A stretch of DNA of 64,000 nt. It comes from Narthecium ossifragum. Lineage: Eukaryota; Streptophyta; Magnoliopsida; Dioscoreales; Nartheciaceae. The notes below the pieces were generated by a model that did not search any database, was not told the DNA's origin, and was given only the letters and a program-made list of their open reading frames with translations. The stretch is taken from the NCBI GenBank assembly GCA_963920575.1, contig OY986966.1, positions 268,130 to 332,129 of the forward strand, read 5' to 3'. Below, one piece after another: positions 13,011 through 24,689 of the stretch. Numbering within the stretch: position 1 is the first letter of the stretch; each line of letters begins with the position of its first letter. The translations under genes were made by a program, and so were the position numbers.

Positions 13011-13210
13011 AGAAATAGATTGTCAAAGTAAGATGTCATTTGAAATTGGAAAAGTAACTCACAGTGCTACATAGAGTTTTGAAAATACAGATGGGAAGTA
13101 GCTATGTTATTTCGTATGAGTGTAAAAAGAAAAAGTAACACAAGTTACTATCAGTGTAATTACATATAAGATTTCAATTAATTTCCTGTAGTCACTTTTC
13201 AATACATGTT

Positions 13211-13352
13211 TCAGTTGCGCAGTACTAATCGCTCAATCAGCTGGGCCTTGAATTGATTAATTCCCTCTTCCTTGATATCCCTTGGTATTTGATGTCTATG
13301 ATGAATTGCTATTTCCCGCATGAAATAACAAACGTACATGGAGCAATCATTG
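13211..13352 (-). pseudogene. terminal exon relic of a Ulp1-like (C48) cysteine protease carried by the transposon
   Basis: On the minus strand, after an acceptor-like TTACACAG, 46 codons read NDCSMYVCYFMREIAIHH and end at a stop. This matches the C-terminal catalytic segment of Ulp1/SENP-type proteases, where the nucleophile lies in a (N/S)DCG(V/M)(Y/F)V context; here the Gly is Ser. The His and Asp of the triad would be in upstream exons, which are absent because the motif array begins directly next to it. Ulp1-like genes are known passengers of plant MULEs and CACTA elements. The fragment cannot be an active protease. Confidence 0.55.
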
Positions 13353-13394
13353 CTGTGTAAGGAAACACCAACATAAGTTAGAAAACACCTAATG

Positions 13395-14665
13395 TTGGTG
13401 GAAAGTAACTGGTTAAAAAACACCTAATGTTTGTGGAAAGTAACTGATCCCTAGCAACCTAAGTGTAAACACATTATGGAAAGTAACTGGTGAATAAAAA
13501 CACCTAATGCTGGTGGAAAGTAACTGAAGCAAAGTAACTTATGTGTAAACACATGATGGAAAGTAACTAGTTAAAAAACACCTAATGTTTGGTGAAAAGT
13601 AACGATCCATAGCAACTTAAGTGTAAACACATTATGGAAAGTAACTGGTGAATAAAAACACCTAATGTTGGTGGAAAGTAACTGAAGCAAAGTAACTTAT
13701 GTGTAAACACATGATGGAAAGTAACTGGTTAAAAAACACCTAATGTTTGGTGGAAAGTAACTGATCCCTAGCAACCTAAGTGTAAACACATTATGGAAAG
13801 TAACTGGTGAATAAAAACACCTAATGCTGGTGGAAAGTAACTGAAGCAAAGTAACTTATGTGTAAACACATGATGAAAAGTAACTGGTTAAAAAACACCT
13901 AATGTTTGGTGGAAAATAACTGATCCCTAGCAACTTAAGTGTAAACACATTATGGAAAGTAACTTGTGAATAAAAACACCTAATGTTGGTGGAAAGTAAC
14001 TGATCCCTAGCAACTTAAGTGTAAACACATGATGAAAAGTAACTGGTTAAAAAACACCTAATGCTGGTGGAAAGTAACTGATGCATAGTAACTGATGAAC
14101 AATCACATGATGGAAAGTAACTGGTGAATAAACAGGACAATCAAATTCTACCAAATGTGGAAAGTAACTGGTGAATAAACACCTATTGCTGGTGGAAAGT
14201 AACTGATGCATAGTAACTTAAGAGTAATCACATGATGGAAAGTAACTGGTGAATAAAGAGGTGAAAAGTAACTGGTTATCAATTGTGGAAAGTAACTGGT
14301 GAAAAATGAGTTCTCATGGTGGAAAGTAACTGATACGTAATAACTGATGATAATTGATACGTAGTAACTGATGAACAAACACATGATGGAAAGTAACTCG
14401 TAATTAAATAGGACAATCAAATTCTACCAAATGTGGAAAGTAACTGGTTACCAGGTTTGCAAAGATAATATAAAGAATACTAGAAAGTAACAATAATGTC
14501 AAAAACGATGATTAAGAAAATAATGAGCAAATATATCATGAAAAGTAAACTCGTAAAGAAGCAAAGCAATACTAGAAATTAACAATAGTTTCCATAATGT
14601 GAAGCAACATTCATAAACGATGATTAAGAAGCATACCCTTTCCCCATAAAATCCTGGAAAGTAAC
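13395..14665 (-). repeat. right subterminal array, inverted copy of the motif
   Basis: About 23 exact TGGAAAGTAAC words and several one-base variants occur here. The higher-order unit is about 150 bases, with spacers GGTTAAAAAACACCTAATG, GATCCCTAGCAACCTAAGTG and GGTGAATAAAAACACCTAATG. Some spacers are reverse complements of those in the left arm (for example AATCAAATTCTACCAAATGT at 14140 and 14416), so the two arms share ancestry. Confidence 0.85.
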
Positions 14666-14945
14666 TCGTAAAAAACTTCGTTGCTCAAGGTCCGTCGAAA
14701 TGTCGTGATTTAGAAAGATGTCGCAGGAGATCTTCGACTAAGGGAGGACGGACTAGGGCCGGCCATCGGAGGGTGAAAAAAAGGGAAGAAATGTTTCAAT
14801 TTTTACCCGCTTGGTGAAGACGAACGGATGGGTTGCTTGGGGAAGACGAAAGGGCTTTGGGCTGCTATATTTAAGAAAGGGGTATTTATGACTTTTTAGC
14901 ATAGAAAGGTAGTAAACGCCTTGAGAAAGTTTAACAGCTCCTCTA

Positions 14946-15411
14946 TAGGGGTGAGCATTCGGTTCTTCGGTTCGGTTCTCGGTCCAGAACCGAAGAACCG
15001 AATTTTTTTCGGTCCAGATTTTAGAGAACCGAACCGAACCGAATTACCATTGGAACCGAACCGAACCGAACCGAATTTTTCGGTTCCAAAATAATTGGAA
15101 CCGAACCGAACCGAAATTCGGCTTGGAACCGAACCGAACTGAAAATTTCGGTTCTGGACCGAACCGAAATTTCGGTTAGTGGGTAGTTTGGGTTAGTGGG
15201 TAGTCTAGGTTAACGGGTTAATGGGTTTTTCGGGTTATTCGGTTCTGACCCGAACCGAACCGAATTTTTTTTTCAAGAACCGAACCGAGAACCGAAGTTT
15301 TTTTTCAAGGACCGAACCGAACCGAATGGACCGAAGAACCGAACCGAATGAACCGAACTAATTCGGTTCGGCTCGGTTTTTCGGGTTCGGTTCGGTTCTG
15401 CTCACCCCCTA
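14946..15411. mobile_element. complete hAT MITE with 8-bp target duplication
   Basis: Ends are TAGGGGTGAGCA and TGCTCACCCCCTA, flanked by the identical 8-bp duplication CTCCTCTA (14938-14945 and 15412-15419). This is the hallmark of hAT insertion. The 466-bp interior is almost wholly composed of GAACCGAACC words on the left and centre, turning to GGTTCGGTTC near both ends. No transposase is encoded, so movement would depend on an autonomous hAT elsewhere. Confidence 0.9.
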
Positions 15412-15464
15412 CTCCTCTATGCCGTACTATATTTTATTTCAGCCCTTATTGACCCTTGGCCCTG

Positions 15465-17065
15465 AATAATATGCAACGAGTGGCAGTACATGTAAATATC
15501 GCCTAACATCAAACCCCGGACTTCCAGATCTGCATATACGAATCTTTGGCTTTTATAAGCTTCTTACCGTTAAGTGGAACGGCCGAATAGAATAATCTCG
15601 GCAATTGGCTCCGGGGAGGCCACGTGGACATCGACAGTCGATGCTCTGTCTTATTCGCAGTCGTTTCCTTAGTTACGCGGCCCAACTGCTCTCCAGCTGT
15701 CCACTATTATAGTTTAAATGAGTCAGTTTTTAACTCAACGACTTTAAACTATCTATGATCAGCTTATTCGCACCCAGAATGAGACCCTTACCTGATTGGG
15801 ACCGGACCATCATCCCAAGATTATACCCTGATTATAATTAGATGGGATAAGGCCTAGCGGGACCCAGAAAACGGACCGGCGGACGGTGACCCCCCAAAGC
15901 CTGGCCAGGGTTGCTGCCTGTTTATGATATTGGTGGGTGTGGGGATGCCTCAGTCAGCCTGGGTGCCGCTGGTGGCCGAGAACTCTCACCTTATCCGCCG
16001 CGAGTCACCTTTCAGAAGAAGCCCCAGATAAATTAAAGATGCCCCAGATATCCCCCACCCACCAATCAATACACCAACGAATAGTACCAATATACATACA
16101 TACACGAAAATTTAGATATTTATACAAAACAACATAAATAGATAATTTGTAGGGTTTTTTTATAAACAAAAAAAAAAAATAATAACTGCAACCAATTTTT
16201 GCAGTTTGTTAGTATGAATAGTTCAAGATCCGTTAAAAACAAACAAAACAAAAAACCGTGCTGCACCATTTCAACGGTCCGTACGATAAAAAGTCGAATA
16301 AATAATTGAGGAGCAGCCTTCTTGGCATCTTTTTTACAAGAAAAGATTTAATTAAGCCCCGCTACTTGCTAGCTTTTTATTTGTGGGTCTGATGCCCTTT
16401 CTTGGATGGAATAATATTATTACTTCTCCGCGGGGAATGGACGGCTTAGATCGCTTCCCGTCGCCGGAGACCCCAGCTCCGCTTCCAGAATAGTTCGCCG
16501 TCTGTCCATCGCGGCCTCCTCGTTGCCGGGCGGGGGATTCCAATCGCCGGGAGAGCTGCGCAGACTTATTAGGAGGTCGGTAGCCGAGATCCGTGGTACG
16601 TGCTCTGGGATCCTCGTTCCATTCTTCACGCATTCCTTGGCTTTCTTTCTTAATTTGGCGCGATTTGGAGATACGGGAACCCGTTCACGGAGGTCTACGA
16701 CTGGATTAGCTCTCTTTATATGTAGCTTCTTCTCCGAGTCCGAGCACGTATGTGGTACTGGTTTCGAATTACTAGGTTTCGAGATCCAAGTAGTTGAAGT
16801 GTTTTTGTTTTTGTTTTTATTTTCATGCTTTTTAATTCTTGATTCGGGGTGATTCTTGGATCGGATAAAGCGTTGAGAAACAACTTCTTTCTAGGTTTTG
16901 ACTGGTTGTTTATGTATCTGTTCCTTTCGCCCCTTTAGTCGTGTCTATGGCCTGGTTGTCGCGGTTTTTCTACTGGATTCTTCCGTTTTGTTGATTTTGC
17001 TTCCTGATTGGTGGCGGATCGGGTTGGATTTTTCTCAGAGTTCGAGTTTCTTGGGTCGGGAGAGG
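15465..17065. other. COI1 upstream region and 5' leader
   Basis: No protein gene before COI1 is supported. The part from about 16430 is GC-rich and probably 5' leader; donor-like GTACGTG (16597) and acceptor-like TTTCTAG (16895) hint at a leader intron. Upstream, 15800-15960 has GC-rich sequence of unknown role and 16150-16190 an A-rich run. Confidence 0.4.
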
Positions 17066-20000
17066 ATGGAGGACGTTAGGAAGCTGAGCCGGCTCCCGAG
17101 CTTCGAGATTTCGGAGGTAGCCCTACAGCTCGTGATGGGGCATATCGATGTCGCGAGGGACCGGGATGCTATCTCCCGGGTGTGCCAGAAGTGGCACAGG
17201 ATGGATTCAGAAACCCGGAAGCACGTCACTATAGCCCTCTGCTACTCTATAAGCCCAGATCGCCTCTGTAGCCGATTCCCCAAGCTGGAGTCCCTCAGGC
17301 TCAAGGGCAAGCCTAGGGCCTCCATGTTCTTTAACCTTATCCCTGAGGACTGGGGTGGTTATGCTAGCCCCTGGGTAAAGGGGATCGCTGAAGGCTTGAC
17401 CTGCCTCAAGTCTGTCCACTTCCGACGCATGATTGTGACAGACAGTGACATCGGCATCCTCACCAGGTCGCGGGGGCAAATTCTGGTGACAGTTAAGCTC
17501 GACAAGTGCTCGGGGTTCTCCACTGACGGCCTTGTCATGATTGCCACCTCTTGCAGGTATGGAGTCAACCAACTTTCTTCATCTATATGGGTTGCTTATC
17601 TTGATCCTCTTTATTACATTTGCCTCTGCTGCTTTAAGCTTGATGATATACTTGACCTTTCCCGCAAATCCATATGATACATCTTTAGTTGAAGGTTCTT
17701 TATATCTTTTGAGGACGGCTATTGTATTTACAAATGTCTCTGGTGGGGGTTGTGAAGAAGAACTAAAGAATTGAGGGAAGTCTTCTGTATCAAAATTTTA
17801 ATTTCAGGGACCTTGTTGGAGTATTTATGTGATAGAAATATAGAATATTGTCATGTGGATAGTAAGAAATGGTTCCGGTGCAAAATTTCCTAATTCGATG
17901 ATCATTCATATGTAGGGATTCATGTGCTCATTGCATATGTGTTTCCTATTGATGGAAGTTCTAACTTAAATGATCATTCATATGTAGTGATCCATGTGTT
18001 CATGGCCTATGTGATGACAAGAGTTATTGGCATGAATGGAGATTCAGGCAATCTTGCTAACCACCCCACATTTAAGCAATTTATTTGTTTGCTGCAAGTT
18101 GATGTGTTAATTTTCTTGGTTCAATTATGCCATCAATAGGACATGGACATATTAGGCCATGGTTTGATGTCCAATTTGTTGTCAGATATTGCGATAAGTG
18201 ATTTGATGTGTTTGGCAATAGTGTGGTTGTGGCTGTCCTAATTGCAATACACCCACTTCCCAGCCATTTTGACTCAATTTTCTTCGACCATTTCCTTGTC
18301 GCTATTGATATTAGATTCTTGCTCCCGTATCCATCTTTGGTTGACCTTACCACGGTAAGCTCAGATATGTCATTGATACTGATTTTTTCAGGCTACTATC
18401 TTCATGTACATGGATTTACTCATGGTCTTAACTGCCAAGCTCAGTCATTACTTCGTTTAAAAGACTTCAATATCTCATAATTTTGACATGTAATCTATTC
18501 TGATGGAAATAATTTGTAACAAAAAGTGCTAAATAAACCAATGCACCATGACGAAGATTTTTTGAGATTTTCAGGATACGTGGTACCATCTATTTCCTTA
18601 TATCACTCCGTAGATAGTATATTTGCAGCTAGTACATTCATATAATTTACCACATTTTCGAACTTTTATAATCAAAGGGAGCTGAAGTGAAAACATCTAT
18701 AAGAACAAGGGCTTGACCTTCAGTGAATCCCTACATGTTTTTTACCAATTTAATTGTGTGTATATGCAGCTTGATACTAACATATACATCACGTAATCCA
18801 TAAACAAGTGAAACCACATAAATTTTTCTCAAATATGTAGTATTAGACATTATTGTTCATGAAGTTCATTATTTTATGCTTATTCACCTTGCTTTGACGA
18901 CGCAAAAAATTATGTAATATCATTGGTTTAGGTTTACCTTGATTTGTCTCACAAGTATGTGGTTTTGTCGTTTGTTGCATCTTTTTGGGAGGTGAATCCC
19001 ATTTAAGTTCTCATGTGGTGTGTTTTTTGTGTTATTTAATGCGGCGATTTGGATGCAAGAATTTTATCAAAGTTTCTAACAGGGTCAAAGTTCTTGCCGA
19101 AAGGATTTCCACTTAAGAAATGCAAAATCAAGCTTCCCTAGGGCTCCCAAAAGGTTTCCACTTAAAATCTCAATAAGAAAACAAGTATAAGGTGGCTGAT
19201 CATGTCGTATAGTACTCTCTTTAATGTCTGAGTGCTAATGTTCTTGATAGATCGATATTGTGCATAAAACAAAGTCACTGCCAAGAACTTAAGTTGTAGA
19301 AAAAAGTAAAAAAAGAGGTAGAGGAAGCCATTAAAAACTCTACTAATTTAGCTAACTAGTTAGTCCAAAATCTTTGGCTGAGCGAGAGCATATAGGGATA
19401 CTAATAATTGGAAAGCAGCAGTTTTTTTCTTCATGTGCTTGCAATTTCACATGCTTCCCTGATGTCAGGTTAACAATCAAAATCCTAGTGTAGCTAGTTA
19501 GGATGAAAGCATAGCTTATTTGGAAGGGATAGTCTTAAAAGTTGGATTTTTGTGTTTCAATGATGGTAAGGTGTCTCTTTAAGATCGTTTTGTGCAATGA
19601 TGGTGTGGACAATCATCTGTGTTTGCAATTTATGACTGATTTCAAAGTTTTGTATGCCTACTTTGTTGTAAAAATACGATGTTCTTCTGCTTCTGGAATT
19701 TCCTTTTGAGTTCTATCAAGGCTATTTCTGGGATCTCGAGTGACATGTTTAGTGTCCCATGGTTTACCTAAAATCCCGTCACACATATGAAAGTATATTT
19801 TCATATTATGTTAATTTAATAAGCAGTTGTCTGGGGTTTAATCATCATTGGAGTCTTCCAGTAGATGATGGTCCAAGTATAGTGGTCTGTAGGGCTTGAT
19901 CTTAGTGTATGTCTTGCAGATATTATAAGGACTTCATATATTGAACTCTTAGATGATTGTATATTTTGCAAATCATTCATGTTATTCAACATTCTTGCAT

Positions 20001-22153
20001 GTGTCATAATTAGTCACTGTTATTTGTTCTGTCAATTTATAGTTATTTATTATGTTTTTATACTCCATCTTATTGTTCCTAGGGACATTTCTGAGTTTAA
20101 CTTTGTCAAGTATGTAGCATTTCTGTTGACTTCTTAATCAGACATATTCATTCTCAGTGCTGTAAATTTTGGCTTGTGTTCTATATCGGGGAGCAGCCGT
20201 AGTGGTATAGTGTTGTGGACATTGGCCTTGATAAAGGGGTATTTGTTCAGCTTTTCTGTCTTCTCTTCCTAGTTCATCAGGGAGATTAATGCGTGTTTTG
20301 TACGTTTGTGCTGAAGTATAATTGAGAAGCAGGCAGCTACATGGGCATGCACTTTCATGACACATATTATGCAGAAGTTGCCTCTGCATTTTATTGTTGG
20401 CTTCAAAGTTAGTTTCAGCAGTGTGAGCTTGGTTGTGCTCCTTAAGGTTTTTCGGTTGTCCGTTGGTTCTCTTTAAACTGCTTTTACTTTGTGCATGCTT
20501 ATTTCTGCTATCTACTTATGGATCAGTGTGAGCATGTTTTTGGTGATAACTATCCATGTATTAATAGGCATGTTTTTGAAGAATTTTTGAGATAGATTAT
20601 TATTGTAGTCCTATGTCACAAATCAATGTTATTAGTCAATAATCTGGAAAGATGTGTTACCCATCTTCGCTCTAGGTTATTCAATAAAATTATTTATGCA
20701 ATTTCTTGTTGATACCGCAATACAACAATCTATGCTTTTTTTATTCTAAAGACCTGATTTGCTCCTTCAGAAATCTGAGAACATTGTTTCTAGAGGAGAG
20801 CATCATTGATGAAAAGGATGGTGGGTGGCTTCATGAGCTTGCTTTGAACTGTACTGCCCTGGAGAGCTTGAGTTTTTATTTGACGGAACTAAGATTTGTC
20901 GCATGGCGAGAACTTGAGTTTCTTGCTAGAAATTGCCGGTCTTTGACCTCCTTGAAGATCAGTGAATCCGAAATTTCAGATTTGGTTGGGTTTTTCAATG
21001 CAGCAAGAGCGTTGGAAGAGTTTGCTGGTGGTTCTTTGAGTGCGAACCCTGGAGAACTGGACAAGTATAAGAACGTTCGGTTTCCGCCCAAGCTATGTGG
21101 CTTTGGTCCCAGCTACATGGGGGCTAATGAGATGCATTTACTGTTCCCATTTGCTGCTGCACTGAAGAAACTGGACCTCATGTACACATTTCTCAAAACC
21201 GAGGATCATTGTCAGATGATTCAGCATTGCCCCAATTTAGAAGTTCTTGAGGTAGTTTATGTCAATGCCTTATGTTTGCATGACCGTTCATGTTTTGTGT
21301 GTTTAGAAATATTGGTCTTTGCCTCTAATACTTGTTTTTATAGGTGAGGGATGTCATTGGTGATAGGGGACTGGAAGTTGTGTCTCAGACATGTAAGAGG
21401 CTGCGAAGACTCAGAATAGAGCGGGGGGAGGATGATCCGGCCTTGGAGGATGAACAGGGTGTCGTTACTCAAAGAGGACTGTCTGCTCTAGCTCAAGGGT
21501 GTTTGGAAATAGAATACCTGGCCATATATGTATCTGATATCACAAATGCTGCTCTTGAGTGTATTGGCACCTTCAGCAAAAATCTTTGTGATTTTCGACT
21601 AGTCTTGCTTGACAGACAACCAAGTATAGCAGACCTGCCCATTGACAATGGGGTTCTTTCTCTGCTGAGGGGTTGTCCCAAGATCAGGAGACTTGCACTA
21701 TACTTGAGACCTGGGGGTCTGACAGATCTTGGTCTTTTCTACATTGGCGCAAACAGTCACAACATCCGGTGGATGCTGTTGGGTCATGTGGGGCAGAGTG
21801 ATCATGGACTTGTGCAATTCTCGAAGGGGTGTCCTGCCTTACAGAAATTGGAAATGAGGGGAGTCTGCTTCAGTGAGAGGGCATTGTCCCATGCATTAAA
21901 GGAGATTCCATCACTTAGGTATGTTTGGGTGCAGGGTTACAAGTCCTCCTTCAATGGCAATGACCTTATGGCAATGGCTCGCCCCTTTTGGAACATTGAA
22001 TTTTTTCCACCGAAAGAAGAGGTTGTTTGCCAGGAGGTTGCTGGTCACCAAATCCAAGGACAGGTCACTGAACCTGCTCAGATTCTTGCATATTATTCCC
22101 TAGTTGGGCGGAGAACTGACTGCCCAAGCTCAGTAGTTCCTCTACATCCGTAA
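17066..22153 (+). CDS. COI1: coronatine-insensitive protein 1, jasmonate receptor F-box/LRR protein; 3 exons
   Basis: Exons 17066-17556, 20771-21251 and 21344-22153 join in phase to 593 residues; Arabidopsis COI1 has 592 and also three exons. It is the F-box subunit of SCF-COI1, which binds JA-Ile with a JAZ repressor and sends JAZ for ubiquitination in the nucleus. The N-terminal 50 residues form the F-box and the rest is leucine-rich repeats. By comparison with Arabidopsis, the pocket residues equivalent to R85, M88, F89, L91, R348, Y386, R409, Y444, L469, R496 and W519 are all present (motifs KGKPR, RLRIERG, YVSDI, CDFRLVLLD, LYLR, RWMLLG, KLEMRG, YVWVQGY). Oddly, the loop reads RASMFFNLIPE, with one Phe more than the usual RAAMFNLIPE. 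Intron 1 is 3.2 kb and intron 2 is 92 bp. Confidence 0.95.
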
Positions 22154-24680
22154 TGAGTGTAAATACCACAGCTGTAACTTTTAGTCTCCTTTTATTTTGT
22201 TCCTTAGCTCTTCTTCCTTTCTGATTGAATTCTCAATGGGTTCTGGTTGATCCTTGTGTTCATATATGCTCGTTTTGTTGTAACAGTTGTCGCAGACTCT
22301 TCTACAATAAGCTGCGACTTTCATTTCCTACAGTATCTTTGCAATTCTAGTGATGTAAGATGCTTTTAGTATCTTTAGAAGTTGGAACTGAATTTTTTGT
22401 GGGCTCGCTGTTCTTAACTTCTCATCACTTGGAATCAGGAATGTCTTTCCTCATATGGGAAAGACTTAAGACTATGCCTTACTGACATTGTATATGCCCC
22501 TCCTTTGTATTTGGATCTTGATGTCCTACTTTTGGTTGACAGTCAGGGAGAGAATGCATGGAACCTGATTCAGATGATGGCATTCAAAGTTGATGTTTGT
22601 GATTTCACTTGATTGAATCAGGAATATTTCTATAGGACTCTTTTAAGTTAATGAAAAATACTGTTGCGTTTATGCCCTTTATGATATCATTCGTCACCCT
22701 ACGAGTAAATATGGTCCTGGGTTCAATCTCTTTATTCCTCTGCTATCTAGAAAGCTAATAATAGCTCGGTTGATGAGAATGTGCATGTAAAACCCCCCAC
22801 AACAAGGCAAATCTCTTCACTTATCTCAATTCTCAAGGAGCTCTTTGTTGCGCGCACCATCCAACAGTAACGTGTTCTAACTTTATATATAGCTAGATGC
22901 TCATCACCGATTAAGAGAGCTACTGCTATTGGTAAGGCTGGTGGGGTTGGCACCAGCAAGATGGATCGGATCGATGCTCTGATGCTCTGATGCTCATGCT
23001 CCCGAGTCCGAGACCTGGCCTCGACTCGCAAAGTTTGTTGTCCGCATCGACGGCCGACACGGCTGTAGCGGCGGCGACATATCTCAGACTTTTCGCAGCT
23101 GGCAGAGAAATGGGAACGTTGGCTGCAGCCAGCTGCGGGGGACCAGGCGGACATGTTCACGGCCACTGACGACATCCTCTGACTCTGGAGCGCGCAGGAT
23201 TGGAGTCGTAACTCGTAAGCGTGCTCGAATTGAGAAGGGCGAGTGGCATCCACTAAACTTTGCGCCTTTTGTATGTTTTGATATCTGAAGAGAATCAACA
23301 GTAGGTTCCGAGTGATGTATCTGCTCCATTAAATTCATTTCATTGAATCGTTCTTCTTTTTATGATTTGCAGAAAAGGATGTGAGCATTTTTGTTGGTGA
23401 TTGTGGTACGGGTCAAAAGGCAGAGATTGCTGGAACCAACCGAGCAAGCGAATTGGAGAGGATCCGTATGAATTGAGGTCTCATCTAGCAATTTACTCCT
23501 TCCAGCTGGAATGGGGCTCCATTCTGTGGCAAGTGCTGACAAATGCCTCATTAACACCAGAGGCCCGTGCATTGCAATAACTGGAAGATCTAGCTAGGTA
23601 TGTAGTAGAGTCTTTTACATTACCTATAAATGATTTTGTACTCTTTTAGTTGCCTCTGTGCTATCCAGTAAATTATTCTAGATATAAGCTTATCTTCGTA
23701 TCATTATGCATAATCTTAGTGCACAAACTCATGGGAACAAATAGGCTCTCAGCAGCATGGATCAGACTAAAGTTATTGAATTTCTTCTTTCATGATAATG
23801 AAGCTGACATTGTAAATTCTGGCCTACAAACGCGTATATTTCCTTCGCAACCATAGTCAAATCCAACTTTCCAGCTGACAAATTCTGTTCCTAGCTGCAA
23901 CCTCATTGATATGTAAAAAATCTGAAAGATTTTGCATCTCTAGTGGAATGAGGATATACCCATATCTAGCTTGGTGCTGTCGTAGAATAAATTTCAAGTT
24001 TCAAATGTACTGCTGGAATATTTGAGCAGCCATTCTCTAGTAGTATAGTTGGCTGGAAGGCAAGCTAAACTGTCCATAGTGGATTGCAAAGAGCATATCT
24101 ATCCAATCCATGTGATGTATAAAGAGCATTTATCACAAGATGTCCTATAAGGAATGGTCTATTTGATGAGTGCAAGTAGTAAACTGAACAATGCAGTGTA
24201 CAACATTACGCAGAATTCACATAGGATTGGTAGTCATTTCGTGTGGCTTGCCATTCCTGTGCCGTTGCATGTAATCTCAATCTATTTTTGCATACTTTGG
24301 AAGAATATCCTCAGAAGACTGATCATTTTCTTTCTTCTGAATAGAGATTTATGCTTTTCTCATCATGTATGGAAATTTCCTCTCTGTCGGTAGATAGCAA
24401 GTTATTTTGCGAAAAAGAGAAAAGTTCCTCCTCAATGATAACTTGTGACAAAGAGCCTCTTAAAATGTATATGCCATTAACAATGGTTGAGTTAGATCCA
24501 TTTGTGAGAACATGAAATAAGCTGCTTAGAAACATTTATCCTAATACCTGCCTTGTTGCATTTTGTCTTCTTAAACATGTTCATGTAACTACAAACATCT
24601 CAGTTGAGAAGGCATGTTACCTTACTACTGATTCAAGCCCTTTAACACTGTTTGAACAAGTCATATATATTTTTCTCTCT
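22154..24680. other. COI1 3' region and intergenic
   Basis: The first few hundred bases are probably COI1 3' UTR. A GC-richer patch at 22900-23240 has open frames on both strands, but none resembles a known protein and the codon pattern does not decide a strand. The rest is AT-rich with no recognised content. Confidence 0.4.
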
Positions 24681-24689
24681 TCCCCAGGT

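Larger units (their letters stand above)
11468..15464. mobile_element. inverted-arm DNA transposon with dense subterminal motif arrays (MULE- or CACTA-like)
   Basis: The outer ends are degenerate inverted repeats: 11515-11585 (CCTTAAGGTGTTTAATACCT) matches the reverse complement of 14880-14935 (TCTCAAGGCGTTTACTACCT), and weaker similarity continues outwards past a nested hAT element to about 15464. Inside, 12020-13010 carries 18 exact GTTACTTTCCA words plus several variants, and 13395-14665 carries about 23 exact copies of the reverse complement TGGAAAGTAAC plus variants. Subterminal repeats of this kind are typical of CACTA elements and some MULEs. The core holds a Ulp1-like protease relic. 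I see neither a CACTA terminus nor a clear 9-bp duplication, so family and exact boundaries are open. It has no transposase and is non-autonomous. Confidence 0.65.

Noticed and set aside
12317..13074. Overlapping open frames with repeated FINQLLSTNTRCLLTSYFPH-like peptide
   Set aside because: They are translations of the transposon motif array; the peptide repeats only because the DNA does.
12020..14665. Regularly spaced short repeats resembling a CRISPR array
   Set aside because: Plant DNA, spacers are themselves repeated, the two halves are inverted, and the spacing varies. It is a transposon subterminal array.
17541..18480. Small open frames in COI1 intron 1
   Set aside because: No family match and they lie between well-supported exons.
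22747..23338. Minus-strand frame of 183 codons as a gene
   Set aside because: No recognisable domain, overlapping frames on both strands and no supporting promoter or splice context.
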